This document shows, piece after piece, positions 16,625 through 24,168 of a DNA stretch of 25,026 nt (its first letter is position 1; each line of letters starts with the position of its first letter). Both the position numbers and the translations under genes were made by a program. The DNA comes from JBBSJV01 sp038256935 (GTDB lineage Bacteria; Patescibacteriota; JACMRA01): the NCBI GenBank assembly GCA_038256935.1, contig JBBSJV010000008.1, positions 1 to 25,026 on the forward strand, given 5' to 3'. A model generated the notes under the pieces. It saw only the letters and a list, made by a program, of their open reading frames with translations, ran no database searches and was not told the origin of the DNA.

Positions 16625-17290
16625 TTAAAGATTATATCTTTTAATGATTTTACTAAATTGACCAACTGAGACCACACAAAAGTCTGCTAGTTCTGTCATT
16701 AATTTATCTTTTGAACTAAGCACTCCAATACTATTAAACCCCCCAGCATTAGCTGCTTCTATCCCAACCGTGGCATCTTCTATGACTATACAAAAGCCTG
16801 GGGTAGAGCCTACTTTTTTGCAAGCTGTGAGAAATATTTCTGGGTCAGGTTTTGGATTTACAAAGTCGTTGCCTGTGATAATACTATCAAGATATTTATC
16901 AAGCTTAACTTTTTCTAGCAGTCTTTTGGCATTTTTACTCGAGGAAGCTGCAACTGTTTTGTAGCCATGATTTTTTAGCCAAATTAGAAACTCTTTGGCT
17001 CCGTTTATAGCTTGGATATTTTCAGTTTCAATGAGCTGTAAAAAATAGGACTGTTTTTCTTCTGCAAGAGTTAATGCCTCACTTTCTGATAAATTAGGAA
17101 TCATTAATTTAAGAGCGTGAAACCTTGGTTGCCCTGAAGTTTTCTGGGCATTTATTTCCAAATTGTAAGGGATGTTTATTCTATCAAAGAGTTTTTTCCA
17201 AGCCTTGTAATGGAGCATATAGCTATCTAGCAATACTCCATCCACATCAAAGATTATGGTGTCAATTTTAATTGTTGTAGAATAGGTCAT
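16625..17290 (-). CDS. pgmB: HAD-superfamily phosphatase/mutase, beta-phosphoglucomutase-like
   Basis: 221 residues, the usual length for the C1-cap HAD subfamily. Motif I is FDVDGVL (D15, D17), followed by LHYKAW with His27 at the place of the beta-phosphoglucomutase general-base region; the cap has K50 and R56 (SGQPR) matching substrate-binding residues. Motif II is ASSSKNA (116-122), motif III NPKPDPEIF (K147) and motif IV IEDATVGIEAA (E171, D172). These match beta-phosphoglucomutase, which converts beta-glucose 1-phosphate to glucose 6-phosphate, more closely than a general phosphatase, though related sugar-phosphate phosphatases cannot be excluded. Cytosolic. Its start overlaps the end of the kinase-HAD gene by 23 bases, so the two are translationally coupled. 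No maltose or trehalose phosphorylase, the usual source of beta-G1P, is in the window. Confidence 0.85.
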   Translation of the reverse strand: MTYSTTIKIDTIIFDVDGVLLDSYMLHYKAWKKLFDRINIPYNLEINAQKTSGQPRFHALKLMIPNLSESEALTLAEEKQSYFLQLIETENIQAINGAKEFLIWLKNHGYKTVAASSSKNAKRLLEKVKLDKYLDSIITGNDFVNPKPDPEIFLTACKKVGSTPGFCIVIEDATVGIEAANAGGFNSIGVLSSKDKLMTELADFCVVSVGQFSKIIKRYNL

Positions 17291-19202
17291 AAATATTATT
17301 AATTAAAGTTTCTTTATATAATTTAGAATTAAAAATGGTTGAGTCAAAGTCAACATAGATGTTACCCTGATCTGCTGGTATACTTTCTAGATAATTACAA
17401 ACTTGTTCAAAGGATGCAAAAGATAGTATCGACCCGCCTTGATTTGGCAAATGACACCCATCATGATCTAGTTGAATCAAAATTAAATTGTTTTGTAAGT
17501 TGTAACCCTCATGTTTTGATTGAATCTCTTGCAAATTATTAATCCTATCATCAATTACAATCACGGTTTTTGTTGGGTCAGTACTTATAAGCTCATTTAT
17601 AAAGCCATCAATTTTATTGCCAAATTTTACTTCAAGCCCACTTCCTAAGACAAGATCAGGTATTTGCGAGGCGTTTGCTGTGTAACACTGGCAATCCAGT
17701 TCAGTATATCCTGATAAATGTATTTTTTGACGTTGTTCTGTGATAGTTGTAGCTTGAGTCCAGATTTTAAGCTCCCCAAATCTTTGTAAGTTTTTAACTC
17801 CATCTTTATCATAGAGAAATTGTTCGCGTTTTCCAGATAACCTTTCAAGTAAATCTAAAAAGGTTTTTTCAGGATCTATGCACAGGTCAAAAGTATCTTC
17901 TAATTTCTCAATTAAAGAATTTATTCCTTGAGGTGAGTCTATCTCACTATCAAAAAACTTAATAAAATAATCGTACAATTGATAACCACTATTTAAGGTT
18001 TTTGGGCTTGGAATCTGATCAATTTTTTTAAGTTCAGATAAACGCATTTGCTGAGTTGCCTTTTTAAAATCACTAACCAAAAGTGGCAGTTCAACTTCAA
18101 TAGTATTAGCTTTATCAAGTCTTAGCATGATGGATCTAAACCTAGAACAAACTCTGGCAAAATAATGCTTGGCTATAGTTAAATGTTTATCCTGATCATG
18201 TTCTTTTTCAAAGCTCTGAGCAAATTCAATTAAGAAGTGATCGGCTTTTTCTTGCAACTTACGCCTCAGTTCAGGATCAAGATTTTGGGTTTTTATACCA
18301 TCAATTTTAAGCGTTCTAACCAAAGCCACTGCTGGGTCTTGGTAACCAACCCACTCTGGATCGATTAGAGTGAGCTGATCATTATTGTTTAGATCAAAAA
18401 ATACATTATCTTTAGTGGTATCTCCAAACATCAAAAATATGTTTTGACTTGGGTTTTGGTGTAGAAATTGTAGGGAAAAATTGTACATTTGATCCAGATT
18501 TATACCGTGCTCTGTAAGCGGTAATTGTAATAGATCATTTAAACTTAATTTATGATCTTGGTAAGTGATAATTGTATCACAATTTTTTCTAAGCCTGCTA
18601 TATGTGTCCTCCTCTTCGGCAAACAACATAGATATTTCTTTAACTTCACCTAGGCTATCAGGGCTTTGATAGGTGCTATTTGTTTCATCAAATCTAGAAA
18701 CCATCGAATTACTATCAAAAACTGCATCAGATTCAACACCGACTAGTTGATCAAAAATTTGTAGTTTTTTCTCATCAGGTATGCTTTGATCGAGAAGAAT
18801 GTCACTGTAACTTTGTCCACTTGCTCTTTCCATCACTATTACCCCTGATTTGTTATCACAGGAAATTATTTTTACAAGTCTATTACTAAAAGGAGATTCC
18901 ATAGCTCTTTTGTATGCTTCTATTTCTCTAACTGTTCTCTGGGTGCAATGGTTTTCTGTGCCAAATTTTATTATATAATAGCTTTGATCTAATCTGCATT
19001 CATGAATACCGACTCCAGAAGTACCCCCTGCAAGTTGATTGCAAGTTAAACTTTGGTTTTGAAGATCTCCTTTAGATATTGCCACAAGCAGTGGATGAAA
19101 TTGAGGAAGTTGTCTAAGCCATAAATCAGGTAATTCAATTTGGCATGTTGGAAAATTAGGTACTAAGTTTTGACCCCCTATAGGGTTTAATATTTGATTC
19201 AT
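17268..19202 (-). CDS. APH-type kinase fused to a permuted HAD domain
   Basis: 644 residues. Residues about 50-390 are an aminoglycoside/choline-kinase-like (APH) fold: G-loop LAGGTSGVG (58-66), ATP-binding Lys79 in YYIIKFG, hinge VIVMERASG (121-129), catalytic loop FGDTTKDNVFFD (D261, N266) and metal Asp281 in IDPEW. The acceptor could be a sugar, choline-like molecule or peptide. Residues about 425-644 have HAD motifs in an unusual order: motif II IWTQAT (T482) and motif IV VIVIDDR (D551, D552) come first, and motif I YVDFDSTIFNS (D618, D620) is near the C-terminus. The HAD part therefore looks circularly permuted, with the natural first strand moved to the end. Overlap with the downstream beta-phosphoglucomutase-like gene argues for a shared sugar-phosphate pathway. 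The start at 19202 is the first Met of the frame; no clear promoter or SD site. Confidence 0.75.
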   Translation of the reverse strand: MNQILNPIGGQNLVPNFPTCQIELPDLWLRQLPQFHPLLVAISKGDLQNQSLTCNQLAGGTSGVGIHECRLDQSYYIIKFGTENHCTQRTVREIEAYKRAMESPFSNRLVKIISCDNKSGVIVMERASGQSYSDILLDQSIPDEKKLQIFDQLVGVESDAVFDSNSMVSRFDETNSTYQSPDSLGEVKEISMLFAEEEDTYSRLRKNCDTIITYQDHKLSLNDLLQLPLTEHGINLDQMYNFSLQFLHQNPSQNIFLMFGDTTKDNVFFDLNNNDQLTLIDPEWVGYQDPAVALVRTLKIDGIKTQNLDPELRRKLQEKADHFLIEFAQSFEKEHDQDKHLTIAKHYFARVCSRFRSIMLRLDKANTIEVELPLLVSDFKKATQQMRLSELKKIDQIPSPKTLNSGYQLYDYFIKFFDSEIDSPQGINSLIEKLEDTFDLCIDPEKTFLDLLERLSGKREQFLYDKDGVKNLQRFGELKIWTQATTITEQRQKIHLSGYTELDCQCYTANASQIPDLVLGSGLEVKFGNKIDGFINELISTDPTKTVIVIDDRINNLQEIQSKHEGYNLQNNLILIQLDHDGCHLPNQGGSILSFASFEQVCNYLESIPADQGNIYVDFDSTIFNSKLYKETLINNIYDLFYNN

Positions 19203-19241
19203 AATTTATAAATTGATTTTTTGGGTACAAAAAGTTTGACC

Positions 19242-19259
19242 TTATCTAAAACTAGATAA
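19242..19259. promoter_or_regulatory. Inverted repeat upstream of the kinase-HAD gene
   Basis: TTATCTA and TAGATAA form a perfect 7-base inverted repeat around AAAC, 39 bases before the start of the kinase-HAD gene. It could be an operator or a weak AT-rich hairpin ending the upstream gene. The rest of the 207-base gap 19203-19409 shows nothing recognisable. Confidence 0.25.
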
Positions 19260-19409
19260 AGTGATTGAGTATTTAAATTAATAAAATTTTATAGTAGTAG
19301 CCGCTAGTTCTTATTATCGTGATAAACAAAATTCGCTTATCCTATAACAGACTCAAAGCAACTAAGAAACTAATCAGCATTTGCAAACTACAAATAGCAA
19401 GAATTACCT

Positions 19410-20567
19410 TTAAATATTATTAAAAAATAAGCAAAGATTAGGCGGTGCCTGAGAATGATAAAAAAAGGATTTGATCAAAAAATATACTTTTTCTTGGATT
19501 AATGTGAGTCTATTTTGAAATACCTTTCTGGTTTGCAATCCACTACTAGCACCAAGAAGGAAGCTATAATTTATTCGAGAAAATTTGAAATTACCCAAAT
19601 CATATCCAAGAACATAAAGGACTTTTTCTACTAATTCTTTATACCCATTTACCTGCCAAAACAACGAACCTTCTACAGATATCTTTAGCTTATAATTAGG
19701 ATCAGAGTCTTTGTTTTTAAAATTATATATCCCAGCTAATTTAACTGAAAGTAGAGTAGCTGATCTCCGAAGCAATTTATGAGCAAGCTGTGAGGCTTTA
19801 GTATTTGTTTTTAAAAGGTTATTAAGATCTTTATAATCTAAAATTTCAAGTTTAAATTGACTGTTTAATTGTTTATAAATTGATCCCTCACCGATTAATT
19901 CTGAAGTTTCTTTATTTTCTATTAACCACTTACCACTTTCTAAATTTATAAATTCACCATTTTCAAAATAACCAAAGTTTACACCTGTTGCTACAACTGC
20001 CGTGACGGTGTTGTCTATATCCCCTTTTACTATTTCAAGTTTGGCTAGACTTACAAGATTATTTATTACTGAGACTTCAACCTTTCTTCCAGTTTTTTCT
20101 TTGATAATCTTACTTATTTCGTGACCTACTAATTTGCCCTTTAAATAGGAAAAATTGTGAAATCTATGATTTTTAATTAACCTGCTATCATAGCCATTAC
20201 TAGTTTTAACTAGTTGCAAAGGAGCTGCTAAGTTTATAACTAGATGCTTTGATTTTTGATCCCAAATTTGCAGAACTAGATTTTCAAAGTCTTGCTTGGT
20301 TTGAATCTGAGTATGAGGCTTTCTCTTAAAACTCTGGATTTTTCTTTGGTTTCCAATTTGTTTTATTTTAGCTGATTCGATGTGTGATGCTCCAATATAG
20401 GCAACTTGAAATGATTTTAGTGAGCTTACAAAAGAGTCTTGCTTTAGATCTGAAATTTGATTTGTTGTTTGAGCTTTTGTAAATGGCACTTGCAAAGCAA
20501 GTTTGGCCTCAAAGTCATGAGCCAGATTCTGTAAGTAATGGAAATTAAATTCTGACTTAATGCTCAC
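19410..20567 (-). CDS. Hexokinase-like protein lacking the catalytic Asp
   Basis: 385 residues, resembling the eukaryote-type hexokinase branch of the actin-like ATPase fold. Segments in order: FQVAYIGASHIESAKI (53-68) at the place of the first phosphate loop; VEVSVINNLVSLAKLEI (163-179) where hexokinases have VNDTV; AVVATGVNFGYFENGEFINL (190-209) matching the GTGSNACY phosphate-2 motif; LLRRSATLLSVKLAGIYNF (265-283); and ISVEGSLFWQVNGYKELVEK (296-315) matching the VDGSLY adenosine region, ending FLLGASSG. The catalytic Asp of NDT is Asn170, so sugar phosphorylation is doubtful; a sensor or structural role is possible. The start is GTG at 20565-20567: an in-frame TAG lies just upstream and the protein contains no other Met. 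It lies upstream, in transcription order, of the kinase-HAD and phosphoglucomutase-like genes, which supports a sugar theme. The match is by eye and distant. Confidence 0.5.
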   Translation of the reverse strand: MSIKSEFNFHYLQNLAHDFEAKLALQVPFTKAQTTNQISDLKQDSFVSSLKSFQVAYIGASHIESAKIKQIGNQRKIQSFKRKPHTQIQTKQDFENLVLQIWDQKSKHLVINLAAPLQLVKTSNGYDSRLIKNHRFHNFSYLKGKLVGHEISKIIKEKTGRKVEVSVINNLVSLAKLEIVKGDIDNTVTAVVATGVNFGYFENGEFINLESGKWLIENKETSELIGEGSIYKQLNSQFKLEILDYKDLNNLLKTNTKASQLAHKLLRRSATLLSVKLAGIYNFKNKDSDPNYKLKISVEGSLFWQVNGYKELVEKVLYVLGYDLGNFKFSRINYSFLLGASSGLQTRKVFQNRLTLIQEKVYFLIKSFFYHSQAPPNLCLFFNNI

Positions 20568-20597
20568 AAATTGCTACTAAAGTAAATAATTTCTATA

Positions 20598-20625
20598 AAT
20601 TTAATGTTTTCTACTAAAATGTCAA
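20598..20625 (-). promoter_or_regulatory. Probable promoter of the hexokinase-like gene
   Basis: Minus strand: consensus TTGACA (20620-20625), 16 bases, then TAAATT (20598-20603). The leader to the GTG at 20567 would be about 24 bases. It is divergent from the sortase-fold promoter about 120 bases away. Confidence 0.4.
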
Positions 20626-20744
20626 AATAACATATTAATTCAAGACAATTGATATAGTTATATCATTTTAACTTGGCCGGCAAAATCGCAAACAACCTTC
20701 TATTAACAGTATCTAAGGTGGTATTCTTTTTTGTCAGATATATT

Positions 20745-20773
20745 TTGACCAAAGCTAGGTTTTATGATAAAAT
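20745..20773 (+). promoter_or_regulatory. Promoter of the first sortase-fold gene
   Basis: TTGACC (20745-20750), a 17-base spacer and TAAAAT (20768-20773), ending 22 bases before the ATG at 20796. The leader would be about 16 bases with no SD site. Confidence 0.6.
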
Positions 20774-20795
20774 ACAAGTATAGAGTTTTAATATC

Positions 20796-21851
20796 ATGCA
20801 AAATCGATTTACAACCAAAACCCTACCAAAGACCAAAAAATTTAGTTGGCGTAAAATCTGGCAGCTTAGATACAGAGCTTATGCTATAATAATTATCTTT
20901 ATCCTACTTCCTGTTTTATTTGCAAACGATATTAATCTACCTGATCAAATCACTGTAAACTCATATGATTTTGAAGTTATTGAAGAAAATGATAATGTAT
21001 TTGCCCAAAATATTAGACGTATCCCAAAAGAAACCAATCCTGACGTTGCAGCAGGTGGTAGTGAAAACGGTGATACAGTAATTGGTGAGGTTAGATACGA
21101 TGGAGATCAAATTCAATACTACGACATCTATGGAAAACTATTAACCGAAAAAATCCTTAGAGAATTAGGTATTAACGCTGGGTTTATTTCTTCACAGCCT
21201 TTTGTAGATTTAGGAGATGGGTTAAATCTTTCTGATGAAGAATTAGAGGATTTGAAAAATAAAGTCGAACAGGGAGTTGTTGAAAATAATCAACCAAAAA
21301 GACTTAATGATCTAGTTCCAGCTCCACCAACTGCTACTTTTAGAAATCTACTGGTTTACGAAAAATATAAAATCAGAGCCCCTATTCAATACACAGGTTT
21401 CGAGGACTTATTTGCTAAAGACGGGGCTGGAAATATTGATTTTACTCGCCCTCTCGATACCAGTAGCGTAAATAGTCCTGTGCAAAAAAAGTTAGAACAA
21501 GGGATTGTACATATGGCATATACTCCTAGAGCAGGAGAGATTGGAAATAGCTATATCGTTGGACATAGTAGCAATTTTAGTTATATCAAAAGTGCTTACA
21601 ACACAGTTTTCAAACCTATCCAAGAAAAGAGTCAAGTTGGAGAAGTATTTACAATCTATGACGAGCAAGGCCGGCAATTAAACTTTAGAGTCTTTGAAGC
21701 TATCAAAATTGCTGATAACGATGTCACTCAAGCCTACAAAAACTATCCAGATCAAAGAGTAGTAACTCTACAAACATCCATTTTAGGACTTCGAAATGGG
21801 AAATGGGAAGCAACACATAGATGGCTTACTAGAGGAGAGCTGATACAATAG
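20796..21851 (+). CDS. Membrane-anchored sortase-fold protein with Ser for Cys (copy 1)
   Basis: 351 residues. A basic N-terminus (KIWQLRYRAY) and one membrane helix (about 27-43) place the rest outside the cell. A spacer of about 190 residues is followed by the sortase-like domain (about 195-351). The catalytic His is in GIVHMAYTPRAGEIGNSYIVGHSSN (236-260; H257). At the TLxTC signature, where sortases carry the nucleophile Cys, it reads TLQTS (Ser328), and a basic segment THRWLTRGEL ends the protein where the catalytic Arg is expected. Sortases anchor surface proteins through LPxTG-like signals; with Ser this may act as a hydrolase, bind substrates or be inactive. It has its own promoter and is followed by a close paralogue. 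No LPxTG substrate is in the window. Confidence 0.8.
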   Translation: MQNRFTTKTLPKTKKFSWRKIWQLRYRAYAIIIIFILLPVLFANDINLPDQITVNSYDFEVIEENDNVFAQNIRRIPKETNPDVAAGGSENGDTVIGEVRYDGDQIQYYDIYGKLLTEKILRELGINAGFISSQPFVDLGDGLNLSDEELEDLKNKVEQGVVENNQPKRLNDLVPAPPTATFRNLLVYEKYKIRAPIQYTGFEDLFAKDGAGNIDFTRPLDTSSVNSPVQKKLEQGIVHMAYTPRAGEIGNSYIVGHSSNFSYIKSAYNTVFKPIQEKSQVGEVFTIYDEQGRQLNFRVFEAIKIADNDVTQAYKNYPDQRVVTLQTSILGLRNGKWEATHRWLTRGELIQ

Positions 21852-21916
21852 ATATTTTGTATTACCCCATTTCATAATTGAAATAACTAATCTCAAGCAG
21901 TAGTCATGATATTATT

Positions 21917-21945
21917 TTGACCACTGTAAGTTATTATACTAAAGT
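21917..21945 (+). promoter_or_regulatory. Probable promoter of the second sortase-fold gene
   Basis: TTGACC (21917-21922), 17 bases, then TAAAGT (21940-21945). The same -35 hexamer serves copy 1. The TATACT nearby is spaced too closely to this -35. It decides the start: the frame's first possible codon, TTG at 21917, lies inside the -35 box. Confidence 0.4.
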
Positions 21946-21964
21946 TTATTTACCTAGTGAGTTT

Positions 21965-23014
21965 ATGAAAAATAAATTTGAAACTAAAATTCTCCCCAAA
22001 AAAAAGAGCTTTCGCTGGCAAAGGATTTGGCGTCTCAGGTATAGACTTTATGCTATTGCAATTGTAGTTATTTTATTACCTGTGCTATTTGCAAATGATA
22101 TTAATCTACCTGATCAGGTTACGGTTAATTCTTATGACTTTGAAATAGTTGATGAAAATATGCTGGCTCAAGGGATAAGGCGAATACCAAGAGATACTGA
22201 GCAAGAAACTGAAGTTGTTACACTACCATCACAGCCTGATGATTTGGATATTGACAGCGAGGCTGAGTTTAACTTTGAAGGTTACGATATCTACGGTTTG
22301 TATTTATCAAATACAATTTCAAGAGTTCTTGGAATCAACTCTGGGTTTGTTTCTTCCCTGCCTTTTGAAGGTATTAGCAATAAAGTCAGGATGGAGGAAT
22401 CTGAGCTAGAGAGTATCAAAAATGAGATCCGAGATGGCACAATTCAAGCTAATCAGTCTCAGCCTATTTCTCAAATAGTACCTGCCCCAGCTACTGCTAG
22501 TTTTAGAAATCTTTTAGTCTACGATAAATACAAGATTAGAGTACCAATTCAATATCTACAGTTTGAAGATTTATTTAACCAAGACCAAGAAGGTTATTTT
22601 AGTTTCACAAGTCCACTCGATACTAGCAGTATTGATAGTCCAGTACAAAAGAAACTAGAGTTTGGAATAGTGCACATGGCTTATACTCCTAGACCCGGAG
22701 AGGTTGGAAATAGTTATATAGTCGGTCACAGTAGTAACTACAGCTTTGTTAGTAGCCCTTATAATACGGTCTTTAAACCCATTCAAGAAAAAAGCCAACC
22801 AGGAGAAGTCTTTACTATTTATGATGAGCGAGGTAGAAAGCTAGACTTTAGAGTCTTTGAAGCTATCAAAATCGAAGCAGGTGACATTGCTACCGCTTAC
22901 AAAAATTACCCTGGTCAAAGAGTTGTAACTTTGCAAACCTCTGTATTGGGACTTCGAAATGGGAAATGGGAAGCGACTCACAGATGGTTAACGCGAGGGG
23001 AATTGATATTGTAG
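21965..23014 (+). CDS. Membrane-anchored sortase-fold protein with Ser for Cys (copy 2)
   Basis: 349 residues, collinear with the preceding gene. The N-termini (LRYRLYAI...LLPVLFANDINLPDQ), the segment PVQKKLE-x-GIVHMAYTPR and the C-terminal stretch LGLRNGKWEATHRWLTRGELI are nearly identical. The middle of the spacer (about 65-110) has diverged. Membrane helix about 28-43; catalytic-type His255 in IVGHSS; Ser326 in TLQTS replaces the nucleophile Cys, as in copy 1. The start at 21965 is chosen because it aligns exactly with the first Met of copy 1; the frame is open back to 21917, over the promoter. The tandem pair arose by duplication, and separate promoters suggest separate control. Confidence 0.8.
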   Translation: MKNKFETKILPKKKSFRWQRIWRLRYRLYAIAIVVILLPVLFANDINLPDQVTVNSYDFEIVDENMLAQGIRRIPRDTEQETEVVTLPSQPDDLDIDSEAEFNFEGYDIYGLYLSNTISRVLGINSGFVSSLPFEGISNKVRMEESELESIKNEIRDGTIQANQSQPISQIVPAPATASFRNLLVYDKYKIRVPIQYLQFEDLFNQDQEGYFSFTSPLDTSSIDSPVQKKLEFGIVHMAYTPRPGEVGNSYIVGHSSNYSFVSSPYNTVFKPIQEKSQPGEVFTIYDERGRKLDFRVFEAIKIEAGDIATAYKNYPGQRVVTLQTSVLGLRNGKWEATHRWLTRGELIL

Positions 23015-23017
23015 ACT

Positions 23018-23046
23018 TTGACATAATCTTGGCTTAGAGCAATAAT
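23018..23046 (+). promoter_or_regulatory. pgk promoter, near-leaderless
   Basis: Consensus TTGACA (23018-23023), 17 bases, AATAAT (23041-23046). The -10 ends only 9 bases before the ATG at 23056, so the transcript would start within about 3 bases of the start codon. It begins 4 bases after the stop of the second sortase-fold gene. Confidence 0.6.
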
Positions 23047-23055
23047 CTTGGTATT

Positions 23056-24168
23056 ATGTCTTTAGGTGAAATCAAAAATACCACAGTCCTAGTCAGGGTC
23101 AATTATGATTTACCAAATCTACAAGCAATTGATAGAATACTTGATAGCAAAGCTACTATTAACAAACTTCTGAGCCAGGACAATAAAGTAATTTTAGTAA
23201 CCCATTGGGGAAGACCAAATGGAAAAGAAGCTGAGTTAAGTACTCAAAATCTACTTCCAATTGTAGAATCAGTTTTGAAACAGAAAATAGAATTTATCAA
23301 TCAGTTTGAGGGTTATACAACTGCCAAAAACCTAATAAATGATAGCTCAAATAAGCTTTTTTTATTAGAAAATACTAGATTTGAAGCTGATGAAAAATCA
23401 GATGATTCTAGCCTTAGGCTAGTTATTGCTGGCAACTACGCCGCTCTTTCTAAAGTGTTTGTAAATGAAGCCTTTGCAGTTAGTCATAGAAAAGAGGCTA
23501 CAAATTTTGATATTACAAAAATCTTACCTACCCATTTAGGGTTAAGTCATGAAATAGAAATTGAATCTTTAGATAAATTAAAATCCGACCCAAATCGTCC
23601 GTTTGTGTTTGTTATGGGCGGAAGCAAACTGGAAACTAAATTGCCAGTGATTACCAAACTTGTAGACAAAGTCGATCAATTTTTACTCAGCGGCACGCTT
23701 TGTTTTACATTTTTACAAGCAGCTAAAGACCTAGATAATGACCAGTATAGTGAAATTGAATTTGGACAAGGTATCGTTGAAAATAGTTTTTTGGAAACGG
23801 CTAGAGATTTGCTTAGAAACTACCCAGATAAATTTGTCCTGCCTGTGGATTTTGTATTTGCAGGTAAAGACGGCGAAATAACAGATGATAATTCTCAATT
23901 ACCCTATGATATCGGAGAACAAACTCTAGTAGTTTTTACTGATAAACTAGAGAAAGCTGAGACAATATTTTGGAATGGGACAATGGGATATTACGAAAAA
24001 GCTCCTTTTGATCAGGGCACTGATAAGCTAGCTAAGATAATTTTAAATACAAAAGCTTGGAAAGCCGTGGGAGGAGGAGACACTATAGAAGCAATTAAAG
24101 ATCACAAACAAGATTTTGACTACGTCTCAATGGGAGGTGGAGCTACTCTTGAGTATTTGAGTCATTAA
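23056..24168 (+). CDS. pgk: Phosphoglycerate kinase
   Basis: 370 residues, slightly shorter than the usual 390-415. Glycolytic enzyme passing phosphate from 1,3-bisphosphoglycerate to ADP, in the cytosol. Motifs in order: LVRVNYDLP (12-20), THWGRP (49-54), LENTRF (104-109), FVNEAFAVSHRKEAT (135-149), MGGSKLETKLPVI (187-199), WNGTMGYYEKAPFD (306-319), GGGDTIEAI (339-347) and MGGGATLEYL (359-368). The usual RVDFNxP substrate motif is RVNYDLP, with Asp and Asn exchanged (N16, D18). The other motifs match well, so activity is likely. Own promoter, near-leaderless start. Its end overlaps the convergent aminotransferase-fold gene by four bases (TTAA). Confidence 0.97.
   Translation: MSLGEIKNTTVLVRVNYDLPNLQAIDRILDSKATINKLLSQDNKVILVTHWGRPNGKEAELSTQNLLPIVESVLKQKIEFINQFEGYTTAKNLINDSSNKLFLLENTRFEADEKSDDSSLRLVIAGNYAALSKVFVNEAFAVSHRKEATNFDITKILPTHLGLSHEIEIESLDKLKSDPNRPFVFVMGGSKLETKLPVITKLVDKVDQFLLSGTLCFTFLQAAKDLDNDQYSEIEFGQGIVENSFLETARDLLRNYPDKFVLPVDFVFAGKDGEITDDNSQLPYDIGEQTLVVFTDKLEKAETIFWNGTMGYYEKAPFDQGTDKLAKIILNTKAWKAVGGGDTIEAIKDHKQDFDYVSMGGGATLEYLSH

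Noticed and set aside
21869..21884. ATTTCA/TGAAAT hairpin after the first sortase-fold gene as a terminator
   Set aside because: The stem is six mostly AT pairs with no T-run, so it is too weak to call.
21917..21964. Second sortase-fold gene starting at 21917
   Set aside because: That codon is TTG inside the -35 box, and copy 1 aligns from the ATG at 21965.
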